This document shows positions 32,504-44,500 of a DNA stretch of 64,000 nt, in pieces. The notes under the pieces are model-generated. The model did not search any database, was not told where the DNA came from, and was given only the letters and a program-made list of their open reading frames with translations. The stretch is taken from the NCBI GenBank assembly GCA_949152475.1, contig OX424568.1, forward strand, positions 4,625,667 to 4,689,666, given 5' to 3'. A program made the position numbers and the translations under genes. The DNA comes from Terebella lapidaria. Its lineage: Eukaryota; Annelida; Polychaeta; Terebellida; Terebellidae. Numbering within the stretch: position 1 is the stretch's first letter; each line of letters opens with the position of its first letter.

Positions 32504-35500
32504 GTGAGTAAAAATCCATAAAAAAAACTCCAACAGTCGGCAATATACATTATTCATATGAGAATGATATACTCATTTTAAGGTTTAATTTCTGACATTC
32601 ACACAACCAGCCGATGTTTGTTAGACAATACGTGCATTACTGAATTTAAATCGTTTATAATGATAACCACAATGACAGTGATCACCCGCAATAATATATT
32701 CTAGTCTTATGTCAACAATTTTAATCACTGTTTCAATTAATTTTAATAACCAAACAGCACAGTACAATATTTTCGAAAGATCGCATCTGCATGTACGTAT
32801 ATCAAAATATAGCAAGATGTGTGGGAAATCATCAGCATGAAAATCCCGTGACGTGTTTTGACATGTACCAGACTAAGTGAATAATACCTGACTATTTCTC
32901 CCTCCAACCCAGTGCTGTTCGGACTGGACAATGGTGAACCTATAAATCCGTGTGCAGTGAGTTTGACCATCTTCATATACTTGGCTAACACGCAATGAAT
33001 TTTAATGTTCAAATTGCGTTTCATTGATAGACAAAATTGGTTCAGACAAACATCCAGCAGTTCCGATTCTATTATCTTCTAGATGATGAAGATAAATGAT
33101 GATAGAAGTGTGATATCGAGTGATATGGAACTGATTTCGCTGCAGGTTGTGCTTTGTGCCGAGGGTGTATGTCAAGTCATTGACGGGAAAGCGAAATGTG
33201 TTTGTAAGTTGGTTCATCATCCCATTATTGAAACCAAGTTCAAGTGTGGAGTTAACAGTCTTGTGAATGCTATTTGACGTGTTCGTGCCGTTCTGATGCA
33301 TATAGTTGTAAAGTATTTGTAAATGTAATTTGGTTAATTTATCTCAAACTAACGGCGATATTACACAAGCTAATCGATTGTTACAATATGAAGCCAATCA
33401 ATCGATCGAACACACACTGGATAAGCTAAACATTGTTCTCTCTTAAAGCCACGGAGAAGCCAGGGGAGTGTCCGCCTCTGGATCCCGATACCGTAGGGCG
33501 CTGTGTGGAGGCGTGTTCTACCGACCTGGACTGTCCGGGGGGAGCGAAGTGCTGCTTCAATGGATGTGGCCATGAATGCATGCTACGTGAGTACTCCTAA
33601 TAGCTTCTGTTGAATGCATGTATATTATATTTAGTTACCAGATATGACTAACTAAAACAATGAAGACATTTATTACTCGGAATGAAATTAAATTTTCTGA
33701 GGTATTTTCTGGAGTGACACGATAGGCCATCAAGAAATTTGACATCATAGACTACAACGAGATATTCCAAATAATGACGTAATCACACATGCCATCTCCC
33801 ATACGATGTAAAATTGGCTAAGCAAAGCCGCAACTCTCGTGAATATGTATCGTTTATGTCCGTATTCTGTCGTGATAGCCATATTCTGACCGCGTCATAT
33901 ATTGTTTGATGTACTCTTCCACAAATAAAACACGGATCTACATTATATCTCTGTCTGACACCTTCTAGACTCGGTGATCTGTGACGTGCCGGTGTGTGAG
34001 AATGACTGTCCACTGGGGTACGAGGTGGACAAGAACAACTGTCCCACCTGTCAATGTATCACACCCTGTGCCGTAAGTGAATTTCCACTTTTTCCCACTG
34101 ACTATATATATAATGTATGTGTTGACTTTCCAATAGTACAAGGAAGCTGAGGTACGTATGATAAAACGTGAGCAGGCAGTTAATTGTCGCTAGACATACC
34201 TACTGTTTCCGAACGTCTAAAGAAAATTGCTGTCCGAATTCATCGTGGCTTAATTCTGTCTCGAAATTGACAAGTTCATTTCATACAGTATTCCACAACG
34301 ATTAAATTACTGACAATGTAGTTGTCATATCGTCAATATATACTGGTATATCACATGTATCTCATACCCGTTTATGCAGGTTGTTTTGTGTGCCAGTGGT
34401 ATCTGCGAGGTACAAAACGGCGAGGCGGTCTGCATGGGTACGTAACGCTCCAATATTCATATTCTATATGATATGGGTAATGGGGCTAATGGGGCTTTCC
34501 TCGCAACATGTCTGAACATTCTGATTGAATCATTAGTATATATTATTCACTTGGTGGTATTCTCACTGTAAGGACACTCCTGATTAGACGATTTGTGCCA
34601 ATTTGTGACAATCCTACATACTCTATATTATGATATTGGACGGCAGAGTTTTCATTGGACGGCAAAAATGTATATCGGACGATGTTGTGCTTATCAGCAA
34701 ATCTGAGCGCGTGTAACATGTGGGTTTTCCCCACTCTGGGTTTCTCGCAACAACAAAAAAACGTTGTTTTGTTCGTTTTGACCCAGTAAATAATATAGCA
34801 AATGTTGGATGTTGAGAGTCGTCCAATATACAGTTTACGGGAAATGTCGCCTCGGCCAATATGACATTTCTTCATCCCGTAAACTGTATATTGGACTCCC
34901 CAACATCCAATATTTGTATAATATTGGGCTTTTTTACACCACATTGTCTCGTGACAGTTACAAGACTAAATAGCGATTACTCTATGAGTCTGTTGAGAAA
35001 CAAATATACATGTACATTATTTCGTGATATGAATGTGATATTACTAAATGTAGGTACAAGTAGTGTACATTGTACTTGTTCGTCACCAGTATCACAGCGT
35101 ATCGTTACATGAATTGCGTCCATCTGTCTTCTTACGGACTTTATGTTTTTCATGAATATTCATGACTTTGCAGACGACCCCAAGTGCCCAGTGGGCTTGC
35201 CCCTCCAAGATTCCTCAGGAGCGGAAGTGACGTGTGACCTTGACACGCCGTGCCCACGTGGTACCTACTGCGAGCTGGGATCAGACAGTGTCAATGGATA
35301 TTGCTGCGGTATGGAGTACATTCATTTCAATGAGTTAAAGTAATTGTACTGCCTGGGTTGATTGACGAATCACTATTTATAATGGATCGTTAAGTGTGAG
35401 GGCAGATTTTCTTCCGTTTTTAGGTTACCGGACCTATGGTCCGATAACCTATTGGCATGGCGTTGCGTCCGGCGTCCGGTGTCGGCGTCGGCGTTCACAT

Positions 35501-38500
35501 TTTTATCTTTTTTGTTTACGGACCAATCTTTCCGAAATTTTGCACAAAAATGCACAAAAATAATTCAAGAAGGAGGTATTTTTAGTTTTTTGATTTTCAT
35601 AATATTTTCAAAATGGCGGCCGTTTTCGTCGAAAATCGGCCAATTTTGGACTTTGGCGGCCATTTTCTCAAAATCTGTTCAGTAACTTTTTTTTTTTTTT
35701 GCACAAGGATGCCTTATTATGTCCTTCATAATGTGTATAAGTTTCGTTGCCCTTGAATCGCTGGTCTGCGTGTGGCGGCCATTTTGAATTTTTCGATGGG
35801 TCGGTGAAATCGCGTTACTATCCATTTTGGGCCATTTCTAGGCAAAAAAAAAAAATTTTTTTTTTTGCCCCTTTGAAAAAATTTTCGGACTGCTGTCTGA
35901 GTTCAGCCAGAACGCTTGAAGATAGAGCTTAGAAAATGGCACTTTCAAATGGGAAGTGATATATGGTGATTTGTGTGTTGACCTTGAATTTGACCTTCGA
36001 TGACCTTGAAAGGTCAAAATGGCCATTCCAATATGGCCTAAATCCACAAAATGGCCTCTGGAGTGAAAACGCTTGATCATAGAGCTTAGGTTTGTATTAT
36101 GAGCATATAGGAAGTCATATATGGCGCAACTTTTGGTGACCTTGAATTTGACCTTTGATGAACATGAAAGGTCCAAACTGCCATTCCAAAATCGGCTGAA
36201 ATCCATAAATTGGCCTTTGGAGTGAAAACGCTTGATCATAGAGCTTAGGTTTGTATTATGAGCATATAGGAAGTCATATATGGTGCAACTATTGCTGACC
36301 TTGAATTCGACCTTTGATGACCTTGAAAGGTCAAAGCGGCCATTCCAAAATGGCCTGAAATCCACAAATTGGCCTCTGGAGTGAAAACGCTTGATCATAG
36401 AGCTTAGGTTTGTATTATGAGCATATAGGAAGTCATATATGGCGCAACTATTGGTGACCTTGAAATCGACCTTTGAAGAACTTGAAAGGTCAAATCGGCC
36501 ATTCCAAAATGGCCTGAAATCCACAAATTGGCCTCTGGAGTGAAAACGCTTGATCATAGAGCTTAAGTTTGTATTATGAGCATATAGGAAGTCATATATG
36601 GCACAACTTTTGGTGACCTTGAACTTGACCTCAGATGACCTTGAGTGCTAAATCTCAAGGTCACATGTAAAAATTGTCCGGTAACCTATTTCAGCCCTTG
36701 GGCTATTATTTTTTACTTTCCGCCGTTTTGGTTTCTGATCAATAACTCGGGAACGCCTGAACGGATCTTGTCCAAATTTACACCACTGGTCAGAAATATT
36801 ACATGGAAGACCCCTATTGTTTTGGAGGTGGCTCCCGGGTCCGTGAGGTCCGTGAGGATGAAATCAAGGTTGATTTTGAGACTTGGTTTCCGAGCGATAA
36901 CTCAAAAAGTATTCATGCAATGGCAAGTATTCTATGCATGGGAGTTCATATACCACCCGGGAAGAACCCTATTGATTTTGGGATCAATCCGTCGAACGAC
37001 CTTTGACCTAGAGCTCGGAAGAATTTTTGCTGATTCATCCTTGAGGCTTTCATGCATATCTCGGAAACGGTGCGTCGTAGAGCGAAACGGAGCTCAATTT
37101 CGGCCTCCTGGCACTAGACAAACTAGTCTAGGGGGTATCTTGGGTCGAAACGACCCCTGGTGTCGAATTTTTTTTTGCCGACTCGGCACTTCCTGTTTGG
37201 CCGTATCTCGGAAACGGTGAGTCGTAGAGCGAAACGGAGCTCAATTTCGGCCTCCTGGCACTAGACAAACTAGTCTAGAGGGTATCTTGGGTTGAGACGA
37301 CCCCTGGTGTCGAATTTTTTTTGGCCGACTCGGCACTTCCTGTTTGGCCGTATCTCGGAAACGGTGCGTCGTAGAGCGAAACAGAGCTCAATTCCGGCCT
37401 TCTGGCACTAGACAAACTAGTCTAGTGGGTATCTTGGGTCGAGACTACCCCTGGTGTCGATTTTTTTTTCGCCGACTCGGCACTTCCTGTTTGGCCGTAT
37501 CTTGGAAACGGTGTGTCGTAGAGCGAAACAGAGCTCAATTTTGGCCTTCTGGCACTAGACAAACTAGCCTAGTGGGTATTTTGGGTCGAGACGACTTCTG
37601 GTGTCGAATTTATTTTCGCTGACTCTGCACTTCCTGTTTGGCCGTATCTCGGAAACGGTGCATCGTAGATCGAAACAGAGCTCAATTCCGGCCTTCTGGC
37701 ACTAGACAAACTAGCCTAGTGGGTATCTTGGGTCGAGACGACCCCTGGTGTCGATTTTTTTTTCGCCGACTCTGCACTTCCTGTTTGGCCGTATCTCGGA
37801 AACGGTGCGTCGTAGAGTGAAACGGAGCTCAATTTCGGCCTTCTGGCACTAGACAAACTAGTCTAGTGGGTATTTGGGTCGAGACGACCCCTGGTGTCGA
37901 ATTTATTTTTGCCGACTCGGCACTTCCTGTTTGGCCGTATCTCGGAAACGGTGCGTTGTAGAGCGAAACAGAGCTCAATTCCGGCCTCCTGGCACTAGAC
38001 AAACTAGGCTTATGGGTATTTTGGGTCGAGACGACCCCTGTTGTCAATTTTTTTTTCCCCGAATCAGCACTTCCTGTTTGGCCGTATCTCGGAAACCGTG
38101 CATCATACAGGGAAACGGAGCTCAATTCCGGCCTCCTAGCACTAGTCAAAGTAGTCAATAGGGTATTTTGGGTCGAGACGACCCCTGGTGTCGAATTTAT
38201 TTTAGCCGACTCGGCACTTCCTGTTTGGCCGTATGTCGGAAACGGTGCGTCATACAGGGAAACGGAGCTCAATTCCGGCCTTCTGGCAATAGACAAACTA
38301 GTCTAGTGGGTATCCTGGGTCGAGACGACCCCTGGTGTCAAATTTTTTTTCGTAGAGCGAAACGGAGCTCAATTTCGGCCTTCTGGCACTAGCTAATAGG
38401 GTGTTTTGGGTCGAGATGACCCCTGGTGTCGATTTTGATTTTCGCCGACTCGGCACTTCCTGTTTGGCCGTATCTCGGAAACGATGAGTCATAGAGCGAA

Positions 38501-41500
38501 ACGGAGCTCAATTCCGGCCTTCTGGTACTAGACAAACTAGGCTAGGGGGTATTTTGGGACGAGACGACCCCTGGTGTCGAATATATTTTTGCCGACTCAG
38601 CACTTCCTGTTTGGCCGTATCTCGGAAATGGTGCGTCGTAGAGTGAAACGGAGCTCAATTCCGGCCTTCTGGTACCAGACAAACTAGTCTAGGGGGTATT
38701 TTGGGTCGAGACACCCCTGGTGTCGAATTTATTTTCGCCGACTCTGCACTTCCTGTTTGACCGTATCTCGGAAGCGGTGCGTCGTAGAGCGAAACAGAGC
38801 TCAATTTCGGCCTCCTAGCACTAAACAAACAAGCCTTAGGGGTATTCTGGGTCGAGAAGGCCCCTGGTGTCGAATTTTTTTTTTGCCGACTCTGCACTTC
38901 CTGTTTGGCCGTATCTCGGAAACGGTGAGTCGTAGAGCGAAACGGAGCTCAATTCCGGCCTTCTGGTTCTAGACAAACTAGTCTAGGGGGTATCTTGGGC
39001 CGAGACGTCTTCTGGTGTCGTCTCGGCACTTCCTGTTTGGCTGTATCTCGGAAACGGTGAGTCGTAGAGCGAAACGGAGCTTAATTTCAGCCTCCTGGCA
39101 CTAGACTAACTAGCCTAGAGGGTATCTTGGGTCGAGATGATTTCTGGTGTCGATTTTTTTTCGCCGACTCAGCACTTCCTGTTTGCCGTGTCTCGGAAAA
39201 GGTGTGTCGTAGAGCGAAACGCAAAGATGCTTAAGGGCAGGGTATGTCACTCAAACTTTGACCACGGACAGTTAAAGAGTCATCATGGTTCTAGACACGG
39301 TCTCTTCGGTATATGTTAGGTAGGAATAGAACTCACACGAAATGCCCCAAGGCATCTTCAGGCCTTGACGTCTAGTTTTTATATTTTTATCCCACCTTAT
39401 ATCAAAATTTTAAGATATACATTTTTAAGAATAGATATAAAGGCACCCGATACAATCTTCAAAGAGAAATATCCTGAACATGTAATTTTTAATAAATTTC
39501 TAAAAATGCTCATTTAACATGGTGACAGATACGAATCCTATTATGCAGAAAACGCTGGACACGCTACCGCCAGTCAAACTGGTCCCGGTCCACAGGTGTA
39601 TGGCACCAATCGATTACTGCTATCACCTAATATCGCCTATAATAATAACAAGGTCCCAACTCCGATGCAGATGTCAATAAAATTGTTCTGCTTTGTATCA
39701 CACATAAAAATGATACCTACTTTTATTCCATATACATCTCTCTTCCAAAATCTGGTATGCAAACCCTCCTCATCACAATGTATATTCCATAATTACAGTT
39801 TGAAACATGATGTCAACTTTTTAGACAACGACGTGAAGACTCACTCTGAGACGGGTCGGCGAAAATCAAGTCCCAAATCAAGTCACTATTCGTTTTGAGC
39901 CATTTCCAGCAATTTTTAGGTTACCGGACCTATGGTCCGATAACCTATTGCCATGGCGTTGCGTCCGACGTCCGTCCGTCGGCGGCGGCGTCGTCGTCCG
40001 TCCACATTTTTATCTTTAAAGTTTACAGTCCAATCTTTCTGAAAATTTGGGAAAAGATACCTTGAAATAATTTGAGAAGGGAATTTTTTTTATTTTTTTT
40101 TATTTTTTTTCAAAGTGGCGGCCGTTTTCGTCGAAAAACGATCAATTTTGAACTTTGACGGCAATTTTCTCAAGAACTGTCTGATCAGTTTTGAGTTTTT
40201 GGTTTCAAAAGATTCCCCTCATATACCTCTGTGATATGTATAAGTTTGGATGCCCTTGAATCGCCGGTCTCCATGTGGCGGCCATTTTGAATTTTTGACG
40301 AGTCGGCGAAAAAAAAAATTTTCGCCCCAGATCGCATTACTATCCATTTTGGGCCATTTCTAGGCAAAAAAAAATTTTCACGCTTTGAAAAAAATTTTGG
40401 ACTTTGAAAATTTTCAGCACTTTTTTCCTTCATAATGGGAGCTGCCAGGACTGTACTCATAGAACCCTTGAAGATAGAGCTTGGAAATTGGCACTTTCAA
40501 ATGGGAATTCATATATGGCGATTTGTGTGGTGACCTTGAATCTGACCTTGGATGACCTTGAAAGGTCAAAACAGCCATTTTGGGGTAAAAAAATGCCCAG
40601 ATTTGCCTCTATAGATGAAATGCTTGCAGATAGAGCTCATGTTTGCATTATGAACATATAGGAAGACATATATGGCACAACTAATGATGACCTTGAACTT
40701 GACGTCAGATGACCTTGAGTGCCAAATGTCTGACTTGGAATGTGTAAATTGACCTGAGCGGCCTAAATGATTCCACCCAGATATGTCTTTGTATTATGAA
40801 CATATAGAATATCAAATGCCGCACAAATACATGTAATGGTGACATCGAAATTCACACGGATGACCTTGATTGGTAAATCTCAAGGTCATATGTTTTTATT
40901 GCGAATTTTGATTGGTAAATCTCAAGGTCTGTTACCTGCCTATGCTGCCATGGCCAAACCAAAATTGTCCGGTAACCTGTCTTAGCCTTTGGGCTAATTT
41001 TTTTTAATGGGCCTACTCATATGTCCGTTGACCTACAACAAGTTCAATATCCGAAATAAGATGGGAATATCGATGCCAACAAGATTTCCTAAGATTACCT
41101 GATTATGCAGACAATTCGATGATCTGTTTTTATGTATGTAGACTGTCTGCCGCTGCCTTGTCCTGGACCATGTGAGAGCGGGGTCAAGCTGGATGAGCGG
41201 GGTTGTGAAACATGCGAGTGTATTGACGTGTGCGAGGTAGGTGAAATCCATATCGATTTCAAAGGCACTTTAACAGTGATATTTTATGTAATTCTATTTG
41301 GATTGTCATTTTTTGCATTCAGAAATTCAAATTGGAATTTGCTAGGTGTAGCCAAGGTTCCGAGTGTAGACAAAATATAAAACAGTGTGATAGTATCGCA
41401 ATATCGTTCACATTATCGTTCAACATGCAAGGAATGGACTTCCTGAACCGAAAAAATGTATTTATCGTCAATAAGTTATAAAGTATAAAAAGGATAATGA

Positions 41501-44500
41501 AATCCGTTGTTGACAGCGAGTAGAGTGTGAGTTCCCACTGGAGTGTGTTCCTGTTGAAGTGGATTGTGTCAGTTTACCGTGCCCCAGTCCTATCGGGTCA
41601 TGTGAAGGTAAAATATCAATATGTCCTCAATCCATGAGCTCTGGTAATAGTACTCGAAAACAAAAAAACTGCAATTTTACATGGCAATTATGATCACGTA
41701 AGTCACCTAAAAGTTAGCCGCTGAGTCGATGCTCAGTCCTCGGCATTTAGTTTATGGTCAAAATGCCTCGTTCAAGCAGCTTTAAACATATATTTCTGCA
41801 GCGTTTCCAAATATTCTCGTTATATCCACAATTCCCTCAACCAACCTGTCTCACTTTCCTTCTACACAACCTCCACGCCCACAGACCGTCGATGTCCCGT
41901 GGGGACGCCCCTGACACTACCTGACGGGGACGAGTACTTCTGTGGTGAAGGCCCCAGTTCCCAGCCCTGTCCCAGTGGGAGTATCTGTGTGGTCGAACCC
42001 GCTGACGCTTACGCAGTCTGCTGTCAGGAACCAGGTGTGTGCCTGGCTCGGTCTATGATCTATCCGGAGAAACCCCTTTTTGTTCATTCAATATGATACT
42101 GGTGACAGGATCTGAATAATGCATTTACAGACCCTTCACCTGCTACCTGAATCGATTTAATGTGCATAATTTGCACAGCGTCTATTGAAATCTCCTAATT
42201 AAATTTCAACGAGTCAGTTTGAATATCTCAATGCGTATGTTAAAATATTCCCAAACACCACAATGTATCCGTTGAAATTTAGATGGATACCTGAAAGTGT
42301 CTGTTGAAATCTCCTTGTATACTACAATTAGTATTTTAGAATTGGAATTCCCCAGGTTGCTTTGATATCTCCACAGATACCCGGTGTCCGGTAGGACTGC
42401 CGCTGACAGACCTGTCCGGGGAGGAGCTGTATTGTGGGAGGGGCGGAGAACGCTGTCCCCCGGGCAGCTCCTGTGTCATCCACCCCACCGACCGCTATGC
42501 TGTCTGCTGCTCAGATATAGGTCAGTCCCTCAGTGACACTCCCTGTTACTCTTACTTATATTGCATGAGTGTCTGTTATACTACTGTGGTGTTACCCAAA
42601 CAAATCTAGGGTTTTAGGCGGACGATATGTCTTGCCTGGTGTTTAATTTGAATCCTGAAAACTCCGAACGAAATCTTATTCACAATTTTCTTTTTCAACT
42701 ACAATATATATATCGTACTGGCAAGTTATTATCTCCTTGTGTGTAGAAGTGTACACGTGTCCCTATGGTGGGGACTTCTATGAGAACCCCCCGGGTACCC
42801 AGGTCACGTGTGGGTTCAGCCCTGACAGACAAGACTGTCCACGCGGTTACTTCTGTGCCATTGGACCCGCGGACGAACATCCCTTTTGCTGTCGTGAGTG
42901 TCATATACACCAGACTGTGGTATTTATTCCATGTACACGATTCACCTTCAAATGACAATACGTCTTTTGTCCATCTAATCAATTTATGCATCCTTGCACA
43001 TAGTGCCCGGATTCTCAAATAACCCTTGTCTGCTGTCCACCTTCATAGCCTAATTGTTTTGTTCCCTATTTACGCAATAGTTGTATTGTTTACCTGTAGC
43101 CTGTCTGCCGATATTGTGTAAGCCGTGTGAACAAGGTTACAAACTGGACGACCAAGGCTGCCAGACTTGTGACTGCATCGATGTCTGTGAGGTAAGAGGA
43201 TTTTGTTTATCAGGTTATTTCTAAACGCTTGACTGTGACTTGAAGGTTTATCGTCTGCTCGTGATAATTGTTTGTATAAGACATGTCATCATATTCGTGG
43301 GGTTTGTCATACGCTCGCCCTCCATTGCCAATTACCATGGATCGTCAATAGCGACATTTTTTATCCACATCTGGTGCCTAGTTAATGGTCACATGCACAA
43401 TTTTGCAGGACCTGTCACAATGGATAACTTACATAATTATTTTCATGACTCAACAATGATAACGAAATCCCTTGTTGACAGGGAGTGGAGTGTGAGTTCC
43501 CACTGGAGTGTGTACCTGTTGACGTGGTCTGTGTCACTACCCCGTGTCCCAGTCCTATCGGGTCCTGTGAAGGTAAAACATGCCATTAACTCTGAAGGTT
43601 TGGGTAAATAAACACAACAATTAGTCATCCTTGGAATCGATAGTGACTTCACGGGACAAAGTTAGGATCCGTTGAAGTACCCACAGTATGTCAAATGAAA
43701 TCTCCACAGATACCCGGTGTCCGGTCGGACTGCCGCTGACGGACCTGTCCGGGGAGGAGCTGTATTGTGGGAGGGGCGGAGAACGCTGTCCCCCGGGCAG
43801 CTCCTGTGTCATCCACCCGACCGACCGCTATGCTGTCTGCTGCTCAGATATAGGTCAGTCTTTCCCTGACACTCTCTGCATGAGTGTCTGTTATACTACT
43901 GGGGTGTTACCCAAAAAATTGTAGGGTTTTAGGCGGACGATATGTCTTGCTTGGTGTTTGATTTGAATCCTGAAAACTCCGAACAAAATCTTATTCACAA
44001 TTTTCTTTTTCAACTACAATATATATATCGTACTGGCAAGTTATTATCTCCTTGTGTGTAGAAGAATACACATGTCCCTATGGTGGGGACTTCTATGAGA
44101 ACCCCCCGGGTACCCAGGTCACGTGTGGGTTCAGCCCTGACAGACAAGACTGTCCACGTGGTTACTTCTGTGCCATTGGACCCGCGGACGAACATCCCTT
44201 CTGCTGTGGTGAGTGTCAAAACAACTGTACGATGGATTTGGATACTATGGATTTGTCTCCTTCGCGTCGCCGCAGTAGAGGTTTTCTTGTGAACGCTCCA
44301 CAGGTTGCAAATCTGAACGGATTCTAATAATTTGGACATATCTTATTGTAAGATCCTGACACCAATCGATTTCTTCCATTCTTCAACACACATGATTTGT
44401 GAACGCTATATGGGTGGGAGTTTTGGATGTATGGTGATGAAATCGCACAGGCTCGATGAGAAAGACCGTCACACAAAATCTCTTGTTTTTCGGAATGATC

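Larger units (their letters stand above)
42361..42893 (+). repeat. Segmental duplication block, copy 1
   Basis: Two lustrin exons with the intron between them. The intron is also shared with copy 2, including aggcggacgatatgtcttgc and caactacaatatatatatcg, so the whole segment was duplicated. Confidence 0.9.
43690..44208 (+). repeat. Segmental duplication block, copy 2
   Basis: Nearly identical to 42361-42893 over exons and intron, offset 1,333 bp at the first exon and 1,315 bp at the second because of a small intron indel. Recent origin or recent conversion. Confidence 0.9.

Noticed and set aside
35838-36557. A 239-codon minus-strand open frame made of four 53-residue repeats
   Set aside because: It follows the 159-bp (3 x 53) tandem units inside dispersed repeat R1. 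The frame stays open only because the period is a multiple of three; there is no gene context.
37070-38900. Several open frames on both strands through the satellite array (RCVVERNRAQF-type repeats)
   Set aside because: Both strands are open in several copies and the 147-bp unit is a multiple of three. This is a property of the satellite, not of a protein gene.
37050-39230. CRISPR array
   Set aside because: The repeats are directly adjacent, with no unique spacers of constant size, and lie in eukaryotic intronic DNA.
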